64,000 bases of DNA, taken from NCBI RefSeq assembly GCF_030866785.1, contig NZ_CP133018.1:2728001-2792000 (forward strand), written 5' to 3'. This document shows, piece after piece, positions 55,577-63,304 of this stretch; positions within the stretch are counted from its first letter, which is position 1, and each line of letters opens with the position of its first letter. This DNA is from Agromyces protaetiae. Its GTDB lineage: Bacteria; Actinomycetota; Actinomycetes; Actinomycetales; Microbacteriaceae. The position numbers and the translations under genes are program-made. Below the pieces are notes generated by a model that did not search any database, had not been told where the DNA came from, and was given only the letters and a program-made list of their open reading frames with translations.

Positions 55577-55773
55577 AGGCTCCTCAAATTCTTCAACGCG
55601 TCGGATGCACGTGAACCGCGCCCCGAGCGGCGTGCCGTCACCGTACGACGTGCCGGTGACAGCCACACGATACACATATGAACCGGGATCGCGCCTGTCG
55701 GGCGCTGGACGGTGGTGTGCGAGACGCGCGCGCGGAGGGGTCGACGCCGGTCGACGAGAGCCATTCATATTCA

Positions 55774-55802
55774 TTGACTTGTGGCTCTAATCAATAGACA
55801 AT
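55774..55802 (+). promoter_or_regulatory. promoter of the small membrane protein gene
   Basis: TTGACT (55774-55779), a 17-bp spacer and GACAAT (55797-55802) end 6 nt before the ATG at 55809. The region is unusually AT-rich for this chromosome. Confidence 0.6.
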
Positions 55803-55808
55803 CAGCCT

Positions 55809-56264
55809 ATGAAATTTCTTGTGTGGTGGTTTCGCATCGTCGGCATCGTCAACATCACCCTCGGGGTGATGTGGCTGCCGTTCCTCAACGCCGCTCGCCT
55901 CGAGCTGAGCGTGCCCGGATGGGACGCGCCGATCGGCGGCGCGGCCTACCGCGGCTTTCTGGACTACATGCTGCTGTTCGGCTTGGACCTGATCGTCCTC
56001 GGCGTCTTCCTGGTGATCGCGTCGTTCCGCCCTGAGCAGAGCCGTATCCTCGCCTGGCTCGCGATCGGGCTCTCCGCCGTACGCGGGGTCCTCGATGACG
56101 TCTACATGATCGCGGCGGGCTATCCGCTCGGTGCCATGCTCGCGTTCATCGCCGTGCACCTCACGATCATCGCCACCGGGATCCTCGCCTTGCGCTCCGC
56201 GTCGCGCGCCGCAGTCGGCCCGACGCGGGCGCGCGCAACGCACGCGCCGCAGCCGACCGTCTGA
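55809..56264 (+). CDS. BphX-like small membrane protein
   Basis: The protein has 151 residues and four membrane helices. FRIVGIVNITLGVMWLPF starts the first, a YRGFLDYMLLFGLDLIVLG stretch forms the second, and SAVRGVLDDVYMI precedes the last two. This resembles the BphX-like family, whose function is unknown. No ribosome site; the ATG is 6 nt after the -10 box, so a leaderless mRNA is likely. The C-terminal tail is short and charged. Confidence 0.75.
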   Translation: MKFLVWWFRIVGIVNITLGVMWLPFLNAARLELSVPGWDAPIGGAAYRGFLDYMLLFGLDLIVLGVFLVIASFRPEQSRILAWLAIGLSAVRGVLDDVYMIAAGYPLGAMLAFIAVHLTIIATGILALRSASRAAVGPTRARATHAPQPTV

Positions 56265-56352
56265 GACGAGCGCGGTGGAGCGCACTGGAGGCCGCCGCTC
56301 CGCCGGGCCGCTCCGCCGGGCCGCGCCGCCGGGCCGCTCCGCGCCACTTACG

Positions 56353-56772
56353 CAGCTCCGCGCCAGCAAAGGTGGCGCGCAGCTGCGCCAAGTGGCGCGG
56401 AGCCGGGAGCGGTGGCCATCGCACGGCAGCGCCCGGTCAGTGCGCGTGAGCGGCGGTGCGCGCGGGCGCCTCGGTACCCGCGCGGACTGCCGCTCCGACC
56501 CTCCGCGCGCTCCGCGCCAGTTCGGCAGCTCCGCGCCAGCAAAGGTGGCGCGCAGCTGCGCCAAGTGGCGCGGAGCCGGGAGCGGTGGCCATCGCACGGC
56601 AGCGCCCGGTCAGTGCGCGTGAGCGGCGGTGCGCGCGGGCGCCTCGGTGCCCGCGCGGACTGCCGCTCCGACCCTCCGCGCGCTCCGCGCCAGTTCGGCA
56701 GCTCCGCGCCAGCAAAGGTGGCGCGCAGCTGCGCCAAGTGGCGCGGAGCCGGGAGCGGTGGTCATCGCACGG
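56353..56772. repeat. 173-bp tandem repeat, about 2.4 copies
   Basis: Units start at CAGCTCCGCGCCAGCAAAGG: 56353, 56526 and 56699, a constant 173-bp period, with the last unit cut at about 56772. Units 1 and 2 differ at one or two positions. Each contains the inverted repeat GCTCCGCGCCA/TGGCGCGGAGC around GCGCAGCTGCGC, itself a 12-bp palindrome, so a cruciform or long RNA hairpin can form. Open frames through it are artefacts of the repeat. It fills the 528-bp space (56265-56792) between the 3' ends of two genes; nothing else is seen there. Confidence 0.9.
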
Positions 56773-56792
56773 GAGCGATGGCCGGTGCGCGG

Positions 56793-58091
56793 TCAGCGCG
56801 CTGGCGACCTGACGGATGCCTCGGCCAGATGCCGCGCGATCTCGCCCAGCGCGTCGTGGCCGGCGACGTCCGCCGCGATGCGGCGGGCGTTGGCGCGATA
56901 CCCGGGATCGGTGAGGACGGAATCGACAGCACGGCGTACGGCATCCGCGTCAGGCGTCCCCGTCGCGAGGTCGATGCCGGCGCCCGACCACGCGACGCGG
57001 GCGGCGACCTCTGGCTTGTCCTCGGTGTCCCCGGCCACGACGACCGGCACGCCCGCGGCGAGCGCCGCCTGAACGCCGCCGAACCCGCCGTTGGTGACGA
57101 ACACGTCGGTACGCGGCAGCAGCTCGTCGTAAGAGAGGAAACTCGCGACTCTCGCGTTCTCGGGAACCGGGCCGACCGCCTCGGCCGGTCGGCCGCCGGC
57201 GGTGACGACGACGATCACGTCGCGGTCGGCGAGCGCCTGGAGCGTAGGCCGGACGAGACGCCCGAAGTCGTGGTTGTCGATGGTGCCCTGCGTGACGTGC
57301 ACGACCGGCCGGCGGCCGTCGAGCTCGTGCCACCACGCCGGAGGCGGGCCGGCCGCGCCCGCCTGGGGAAGCACGCCGACGAAGTGCGTGTTCGCGTCGA
57401 GATCGGGGCGCGGATACTCCATGCTGGCGGGCCCCGTCTGCAGGAAGCGGTCGAACCGTCGCGAGGCGTCCATGACGAAGCCGTCGAGCCGGGCGCCGCT
57501 CTCCGCGAACGCCCTGGCGCCGGCACGTTGGGTGGGCCGGAAGATCAGCTGCTTGGCGATGACGTTCATCGCGGCGTACCGCGCCCGGGTGTACGCGTCG
57601 CTCGCGGGCGGAAGCGACAGGCCGTGCGGGCCGAGGACCCGTGAAGACTGGGTGAGCGGGGTGACGCCGAGCGCGAGGATCGGCGGCCGGTTCGTCGTCT
57701 GCGCGATGAGCGGCAGCGCACCGCCGAACGCACTGTCCACGAGCACAGTGTCGGGATCCACGGCGTCGATCGTCTCCCGCAGGGTGCGGTACTGATCGGG
57801 GATGGTCTCGACGAAGATCGTGCGGATGTCGTACTGCGCCCGGCGGACGCCGCGGAAGCGGTGGCGGTCGGGAAGGTAGGTGTCGGGCAGGCGGTCGTCG
57901 TAGTCGGCTGCACCCCGCAAGGAAACGAAGTCGGCGCCTGCGGCCTCGACCCGCGCCCGGAAACGGCTGCCCGTCATGACCGTCACGCGATGGCCCTCGC
58001 CCACCAGATGCGCGGCGACCTGCGTGACCGGGCCGGCATGCCCGTGGATCGGGTTCGAGGCGAGGAGGTAGGTGGCCACGGGCGCATCCAT
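56793..58091 (-). CDS. glycosyltransferase, GT1/MGT type
   Basis: The protein has 432 residues with the two Rossmann domains of GT-B enzymes. The N-terminal acceptor domain starts LLASNPIHGHAGPV. The C-terminal donor domain has HVTQGTIDNHD and the sugar-nucleotide loop FVTNGGFGGVQAAL, where the common HGG is NGG. It likely transfers a sugar to a small lipophilic acceptor. It is divergent from a TetR-type regulator with a palindrome between the starts, suggesting induction by its acceptor, as for drug- or phenol-glycosylating enzymes. The ATG at 58091 has no ribosome site. Confidence 0.88.
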   Translation of the reverse strand: MDAPVATYLLASNPIHGHAGPVTQVAAHLVGEGHRVTVMTGSRFRARVEAAGADFVSLRGAADYDDRLPDTYLPDRHRFRGVRRAQYDIRTIFVETIPDQYRTLRETIDAVDPDTVLVDSAFGGALPLIAQTTNRPPILALGVTPLTQSSRVLGPHGLSLPPASDAYTRARYAAMNVIAKQLIFRPTQRAGARAFAESGARLDGFVMDASRRFDRFLQTGPASMEYPRPDLDANTHFVGVLPQAGAAGPPPAWWHELDGRRPVVHVTQGTIDNHDFGRLVRPTLQALADRDVIVVVTAGGRPAEAVGPVPENARVASFLSYDELLPRTDVFVTNGGFGGVQAALAAGVPVVVAGDTEDKPEVAARVAWSGAGIDLATGTPDADAVRRAVDSVLTDPGYRANARRIAADVAGHDALGEIARHLAEASVRSPAR

Positions 58092-58093
58092 TC

Positions 58094-58112
58094 GTTAGAT
58101 TTGAACTCTAAC
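58094..58112. promoter_or_regulatory. TetR operator between the glycosyltransferase and regulator genes
   Basis: GTTAGA-TTTGAAC-TCTAAC, perfect 6-bp arms, lies in the 39-bp gap between the two starts and would block both promoters. Confidence 0.65.
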
Positions 58113-58130
58113 CATAGTGGGAAGGATCCT

Positions 58131-58778
58131 GTGACCCCGCGAAGCTACTCATCTCCCTTGCGTCAGGCGGAGGCCGAGCGCACCCGTTCGGCGATCCTGG
58201 ATGCGGCCGCGGTCCGGTTCTCCCGCGAGGGGTATCCGGCGACGACGATGAAGGACATCGCCCTCGAGGCGGGCGTGTCGGTGCAGTCAGTCCACCTCGC
58301 CGGCCCGAAAGCCGCACTGCTGATCTCCGCCTTCGAGCGCGCGTTCGCCGGCGACGAAGGACGGCACAGCCTCAGCGAGCGCCCCGCGATGGCCGAGATC
58401 ATGTCCCGCGCCGACCCACTGGATGCGATGCGTGGATGGCTCGACTACGTCACACACGCCAATACCCGCACCGCTGGGCTCGTCCGCGCCATGACCGTCG
58501 CTGCGGAGACGGACACGATCGCCGCCGACGCCGTGGCCGATCTGGATCGTCGCCGTCGATCCGACATCCGCATCGCCGCGCAGTGGCTCGTCGAACGTGG
58601 GATGCTCCGCCAGGAGGGGATCGAACAGGCCACCGACGAGCTCAACCATCTCGTCGGGCCCGAGACCTATGCGTTCTTCGTGATGCGGTCGGGATGGAGC
58701 GAGGCGACGTACCGCCAGTGGCTCGAGACCACGATGCTCGGGCTTCTGGAACGATGGCGCTCGGAGCTCACCGACTGA
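58131..58778 (+). CDS. TetR-family regulator
   Basis: The protein has 215 residues. The N-terminal HTH (residues 12-58) has RSAILDAAAVRFSREGYPATTMKDIA and SVQSV; the usual Phe/Tyr-His of the recognition helix end is replaced by HLAGPKAALL. The C-terminal ligand domain is helical. The GTG start has GGAAGGA 5 nt upstream. It probably represses itself and the divergent glycosyltransferase. Confidence 0.9.
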   Translation: MTPRSYSSPLRQAEAERTRSAILDAAAVRFSREGYPATTMKDIALEAGVSVQSVHLAGPKAALLISAFERAFAGDEGRHSLSERPAMAEIMSRADPLDAMRGWLDYVTHANTRTAGLVRAMTVAAETDTIAADAVADLDRRRRSDIRIAAQWLVERGMLRQEGIEQATDELNHLVGPETYAFFVMRSGWSEATYRQWLETTMLGLLERWRSELTD

Positions 58779-58836
58779 AGGACGCCCCGGTGCTGAGATC
58801 GCTTGCGATTGCGCGGCAGCGGAGGAGAATGACCGC

Positions 58837-59073
58837 ATGGACACGTCATCCGCCGGCTCCTACACGGCCAAGTTGATCGACGGACCGCTCGAGGGCAAGA
58901 CCGTCGCGACCAGCTTCCTCGATTCGGGCGACCCGCAACCGCGCATCTCGCTCACCGCAGAAGCGGGCAAACGCTACATCTATTCGCGGGGCGGGGGCCT
59001 CGAGTTCGAGAGCGCGGGCTCGTCGAAGCCGAGCGCGGTGGAGTATCGCTTCATCGAGACCGTCTTCGACTGA
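58837..59073 (+). CDS. small hypothetical protein
   Basis: The protein has 78 residues; GGAGGAG lies 11 nt before the ATG. Beta-rich, with the pattern YTAKLIDGPLEGKTVATSF and a C-terminal VEYRFIETVFD. Cytoplasmic, no known family. It follows the TetR gene by 58 bp on the same strand and may be co-transcribed. Confidence 0.6.
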   Translation: MDTSSAGSYTAKLIDGPLEGKTVATSFLDSGDPQPRISLTAEAGKRYIYSRGGGLEFESAGSSKPSAVEYRFIETVFD

Positions 59074-59194
59074 CCCGCCGCCCGGCGGCGCAGGTCGGCG
59101 GGCGGTCAGGTGCGCCGAAATCCGGTAGGACCGCGCCCACGTCGGCACCATCCAAGCTTCGCTGATACCGGGCGAGTGCCGTGCTGCGCAGACG

Positions 59195-59242
<48 letters not shown>

Positions 59243-59368
59243 CAGACGCCAACGCCGACACCCGCCGCAGCCGAGGGGACGGGCGGCGGCAGGTCGCGTT
59301 CATGATGCACTGCAGCATGCCACGGGCCGGGCCGACTATTTCGCGGGGGTAACAAGTCAGTTTCAGGC

Positions 59369-59427
59369 TTGTCGTAGACAGCCCTGTTCACGTAGGGTCG
59401 TGCAAAGCGATTTGGCAAAGCGCTTTG
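59369..59427 (+). promoter_or_regulatory. promoter and twin LacI-type operators
   Basis: TTGTCG (59369-59374), an 18-bp spacer and TAGGGT (59393-59398) form a promoter. Downstream lie CAAAGCGATTTG (59403-59414) and the perfect palindrome CAAAGCGCTTTG (59416-59427), both with the central CG of LacI-family sites, 13 bp apart. They would block transcription of the lacI-ABC-hydrolase unit. Confidence 0.75.
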
Positions 59428-59438
59428 GAGGGAACGAC

Positions 59439-60476
59439 ATGGTCTCGATTGCGGACGTTGCGGCGCGCGCCGGAGTGAGTCCCACCACGGTCTCGCACGC
59501 TCTCAGCGGAAAGCGCAAGGTGAGCGACGAGGTGCGTGCGCGGGTGCAGACGGCCATGTCCGAGCTCGGCTATGTGCCCAGCCGGTCGGCGCAGAGTCTG
59601 GCAAGCGGTCGCACGCGCATCATCGGACTCATCGTGCCCGACATCAGCAACGAATTCTTCGCCGAACTCACCCGCGGCGTCGAAGAGGCCGCGGTCGATC
59701 GTGGCTACAACGTCATCCTCTGCACGACCGGATTCGACCACGCTCGCGAGGTGCACTACCTCACGATGATCCGATCGCGCGCCGTCGACGGCCTCGTCTA
59801 TGCGGCGGGCTCGCCACCCACGACGTCCGAGCTCGGAGACATCCTCGGCGACCTCCCCCTCGTGCTCGTCGACGAAGAGGTGCCCGGCTCATCCGCCCCC
59901 TCGTTCGTCTCCGACAACGTCGCCGGCGGCCGCCTCGTCGCCGAACACCTGCTCGAGCTCGGGCACCGTGATGCGGTCGTGCTGGCGGCCGAGGGCGACC
60001 TCGTCAGCAGCGCCCAGCGCGTCGAGGGGTTCCGCGAGACCTGGGCCGGCACGACCGGTGTCGTCCCGGCCGTGTACACCGGCGCGTTCACCGCAGAAGG
60101 TGGGCGCACGGCGATCGCAGGCCACCTGCCTCAGCTGCTCGACTCAGGGGCCACGGCGGTGTTCGCCGCGAACGACCTCATGGCCCTGGGCGCGATCGAG
60201 GAGCTCGAGCGCGCCGGTGCACGCGTCCCCGATGACGTCTCGGTCGTCGGTTTCGACGACATCACCGCCGGCCGGTTCGCCCGCCCGCGTCTCACGACTG
60301 TTCGCCAGAACATCGCGGAGCTCGGTGCCCGTGCCGTCGAGTCCCTCGTCGCTGCACTCGAGGACGAGACGGCGATCGACCCGCCTTCCCCATCGCAGTC
60401 ATCCCGCAGCGTGCTCCCCGTCACGCTGACCGTCCGCGAATCGACAGCGCCGGCCCGGCGCGGAAAGGAGCGATGA
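59439..60476 (+). CDS. LacI-family transcriptional regulator
   Basis: The protein has 345 residues. The HTH and hinge helix occupy residues 1-55 (SIADVAARAGVSPTTVSHALSG and VPSRSAQSLASG). The periplasmic-binding-protein-like domain follows, with IGLIVPDISNEFFAEL and VSVVGFDD. GGAGGG precedes the ATG at 59439; the longer open frame upstream reads through the microsatellite. The ABC ATPase gene starts one base after its stop, so it heads the transporter operon. The ligand is probably the imported compound. Confidence 0.93.
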   Translation: MVSIADVAARAGVSPTTVSHALSGKRKVSDEVRARVQTAMSELGYVPSRSAQSLASGRTRIIGLIVPDISNEFFAELTRGVEEAAVDRGYNVILCTTGFDHAREVHYLTMIRSRAVDGLVYAAGSPPTTSELGDILGDLPLVLVDEEVPGSSAPSFVSDNVAGGRLVAEHLLELGHRDAVVLAAEGDLVSSAQRVEGFRETWAGTTGVVPAVYTGAFTAEGGRTAIAGHLPQLLDSGATAVFAANDLMALGAIEELERAGARVPDDVSVVGFDDITAGRFARPRLTTVRQNIAELGARAVESLVAALEDETAIDPPSPSQSSRSVLPVTLTVRESTAPARRGKER

Positions 60477-60477
60477 C

Positions 60478-61248
60478 ATGTCCGAGATCATCGTCGACCA
60501 GGTCTCGAAGGTCTTCGCAACCGCTCGCAAGCGCACCGTAGCGCTCAACGAGACCACGCTCACGATCAAGACCAACGAGACGGTCTGCATCGTCGGCCCG
60601 AGCGGCTGCGGCAAGACCACACTGCTCAACCTGATTGCAGGATTCCTCGCACCCACGAGCGGCACCATCCAGGTCGGCGGCCGGGCCGTCGACGGCCCGG
60701 GGGCAGATCGTGCGGTCGTGTTCCAGGCCGACGCGGTGTTCCCCTGGCTGACCGTCGCCGACAACGTCGCCTACGGCATGCGCATGCAGCGCGTCGCCGG
60801 CGCCGAACGGCGCGAACGCGTCGAGCACTACCTCGAACTCGTCGGCCTCGCCGACTTCCGCAAGGCGTACCCCAAAGAGCTGTCCGGCGGCATGCGCAAG
60901 CGCGTCGACCTCGCGCGCGCGTACGCGAGCGGGCCCGGTGTGCTACTCCTCGACGAGCCGTTCGGCGCGCTCGACCTCTTCACCAAGGAGGCGATGTGGC
61001 TCGCGCTCGCCGGCGTCGTCGCTGCCGAACCGAAGACCAGCGTGTTCGTCACGCATGACATCGAGGAGGCGCTCTTCCTCGGCGACCGCGTCATCGTCAT
61101 GACCCCGCGGCCCGCGCGCGTCCACAGCATCCTCGAGGTGCCGTTCGGCGCGAACCGCGGCCTCGATCTCCGCGCCACTCCTGCATTCCAGTCCTTGCGC
61201 AACGAGATCGCGCACACCCTTCGGGAGGTCCACGATGACGCAGCTTGA
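60478..61248 (+). CDS. ABC transporter ATP-binding protein, NitT/TauT type
   Basis: The protein has 256 residues. Walker A GPSGCGKTTLL lies near residues 40-50, Q-loop FQADAVFPWL near 82, signature LSGGMRKRVDLARA near 138, Walker B LLLDEPFGALD near 158, and HDIEEALFL near 195. Closest in pattern to SsuB/TauB-like ATPases of sulfonate, nitrate and pyrimidine importers. Overlaps the permease gene by 14 bp. Confidence 0.93.
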   Translation: MSEIIVDQVSKVFATARKRTVALNETTLTIKTNETVCIVGPSGCGKTTLLNLIAGFLAPTSGTIQVGGRAVDGPGADRAVVFQADAVFPWLTVADNVAYGMRMQRVAGAERRERVEHYLELVGLADFRKAYPKELSGGMRKRVDLARAYASGPGVLLLDEPFGALDLFTKEAMWLALAGVVAAEPKTSVFVTHDIEEALFLGDRVIVMTPRPARVHSILEVPFGANRGLDLRATPAFQSLRNEIAHTLREVHDDAA

Positions 61249-62065
61249 ATCGCCGGTCACGCCCACGGGAGCGATGCCGTCACCGGATGCCTCGCCGGCC
61301 AGCGCCGGCCGCAACCGCAACTTCGGGCCACTGCTGAGTGTGCTCTCGGTCGTCGTGCTGCTCGTTCTGTGGTGGGTCTTCACCACCGGCACAGGCACCA
61401 TCCGTGAGCTGTACTTCCCCAGCCCCGAGTCGCTCTGGTCGGCGGTCACCACGCTGAACACGCAACTCGCGAGCGACGCACTCGCAACGCTCGTGCGCGT
61501 GCTCGTATCGTGGATCGGCGGTTCGGCGCTCGGCGTAGTGGTCGGTCTCCTCATGGCCCGAAGCCGCTGGTTCTTCTACATCGTCAACCCGATCATCGAG
61601 GCCGTGCGCCCGGTGCCGCCGGTCGCGCTCATCCCGTTCGTCATCCTCTGGTTCGGCATCGGGGACGACGGCAAGATCTTCCTCGGAGCGCTCGCCTGCT
61701 TCATGGTCATGGTCGTCAACACCACGGTCGCCTGCGGCAACGTCCCGCCGGTGTACATCCAGGCCGCGGCGTCCCTCGGCGCAGGCCGCAACCAGGTGTA
61801 CCGCACCGTCGTGCTGCCGGCGATCGTGCCCGAGATCCTCTCTGGCTTCCGGATCGGCAGCGCGCTTGCCTTCGCCGTCGTCGTCGCGGCCGAGTTCCAG
61901 GGCGCCGATGTCGGAATCGGCCGACTGATCATGCAGGCCAGCCGCACATTGAACACCCCGGTCGTGCTGCTCGGCACCGTCGTGATCGCCATCATGGCCG
62001 TGCTCCTCGATGTCGCCATCTCGCGTCTCAGCGCCTACATCACGCGATGGTCGGCGCAGCGCTGA
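61235..62065 (+). CDS. ABC transporter permease, NitT/TauT type
   Basis: The protein has 276 residues with six membrane helices. The coupling (EAA) loop is AAASLGAGRNQVYRTVVLPAIVPEI near residue 180. PIIEAVRPVPPVALIPFVILWFG is the usual family segment. A homodimer with the adjacent ATPase is expected. The start overlaps the ATPase gene. Confidence 0.92.
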   Translation: MTQLESPVTPTGAMPSPDASPASAGRNRNFGPLLSVLSVVVLLVLWWVFTTGTGTIRELYFPSPESLWSAVTTLNTQLASDALATLVRVLVSWIGGSALGVVVGLLMARSRWFFYIVNPIIEAVRPVPPVALIPFVILWFGIGDDGKIFLGALACFMVMVVNTTVACGNVPPVYIQAAASLGAGRNQVYRTVVLPAIVPEILSGFRIGSALAFAVVVAAEFQGADVGIGRLIMQASRTLNTPVVLLGTVVIAIMAVLLDVAISRLSAYITRWSAQR

Positions 62066-62164
62066 CCGCGCCCAAGAACCCACTCCACTCCCCTGCACCA
62101 CTCGCGCACCACTCGACACCACCTCGCGACCGCATCCAGGAGCGGAAGCATGGAAGGACACGAA

Positions 62165-63283
62165 ATGAAGAAGACGCAGATCGCGGCTGCCGTTCCGGCT
62201 GCCGTGCTCGTCGTCGCGCTGGCCGGTTGCGCCGGCGGCGACGCAGACTCCGGCACCGGCGCCGGGGGGCTCACCAAGCTCGCCGTCGGCATCTCGCCGT
62301 TCCAGGACACCTACCTGCCGATCATCGGCCAGGAAAAGGGCTGGTTCGAAGAGGCCGGCCTCGACGTGCAACTCCGTTCGCTCGCCTGGAACGCGACGAT
62401 GCCCGCGCTCATCTCGGGCGACGTCGACATCGTGGTCAACAACACGACCGGCGTGGTCTCGGTCGCGAACGCCGAGCCCGACGTCGTCTACGCCTACGGC
62501 TGGAACCCGTTCACCGAAGGCTCGGCGCTCATGATCCGACCCGACGGCGATCTCGAGACGATCGACGATCTCGAAGAGGCATCCGGCGACCGCGAAGCGG
62601 CCCGCACTGAGGTGATCGAGTCACTCGCGGGCAAGACGATCGTGACGACCTTGTCGACCGACATGGGCAAGCAGATCGTCGACGCGCTCGCATCGGTCGG
62701 CATGGACGAAAGCGACGTGACCTTCGTCGACATGGACCCCGACGCCGGGCTCGCCGCGTTCATCACCGGCACCGGCGACGCCTATCTTGGCGGTATCCCG
62801 CAACGCGCCAAGGCGCTCGATGAAGGCATGCTCATCGGGCTCTCCGGCCCCGACCTCGCTGCGCCGCCCATCAACGGTGCCGTCACGACGCGGACGTTCG
62901 TCGACGAGCACGAGGACGCGATGCTGTCGTTCATCGACGTCATGCACCGGATCATCCGATACTGCGACGCAGAGACCGAGGCGTGCGGTCAGACCATCAC
63001 GGATCGCCTCAACGAGGAGACCGCAGCCGGACTCACCGTCGACGGCTTCATGGACTACTGGCAGAACATCGAGCTGTACGCCCCGAACGCGCACGCGGCC
63101 GACGAGATGATCCTCGCCGAGGACGGTGTCTCCTATTGGAAGACCACGTGGGACAGCGACAACGCCTATCTGTTCGGTTCGGGCGAGATCCCGGCCGAGG
63201 TCCCGTCGGACGATCACTTCCTGATGCCTCAGATCTGGGAGGCGTACGTCGCGAAGTACGGCGCCGACCAGACCGACTACTGA
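62165..63283 (+). CDS. ABC transporter substrate-binding lipoprotein
   Basis: The protein has 372 residues. The lipobox is ALAGC with Cys22. The binding domain has the NMT1/SsuA-like start KLAVGISPFQDTYLPIIGQEKGWFEEAGL and the SGDVDIVVNNTTG loop. Substrate is not evident; aromatic residues in the second lobe (FMDYWQNIELYAPN) could line the pocket. The ATG at 62165 with AAGGACA upstream is preferred to one five codons earlier. Third gene of the importer, 99 bp after the permease. Confidence 0.92.
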   Translation: MKKTQIAAAVPAAVLVVALAGCAGGDADSGTGAGGLTKLAVGISPFQDTYLPIIGQEKGWFEEAGLDVQLRSLAWNATMPALISGDVDIVVNNTTGVVSVANAEPDVVYAYGWNPFTEGSALMIRPDGDLETIDDLEEASGDREAARTEVIESLAGKTIVTTLSTDMGKQIVDALASVGMDESDVTFVDMDPDAGLAAFITGTGDAYLGGIPQRAKALDEGMLIGLSGPDLAAPPINGAVTTRTFVDEHEDAMLSFIDVMHRIIRYCDAETEACGQTITDRLNEETAAGLTVDGFMDYWQNIELYAPNAHAADEMILAEDGVSYWKTTWDSDNAYLFGSGEIPAEVPSDDHFLMPQIWEAYVAKYGADQTDY

Positions 63284-63304
63284 TCCCGTCGAAAGGAGCG
63301 TGTG

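Noticed and set aside
56412..57644. 410-codon frame and several 90-140-codon frames through the 173-bp repeat
   Set aside because: They arise because the same repeat is read in shifting frames; no start signal and no conserved product.
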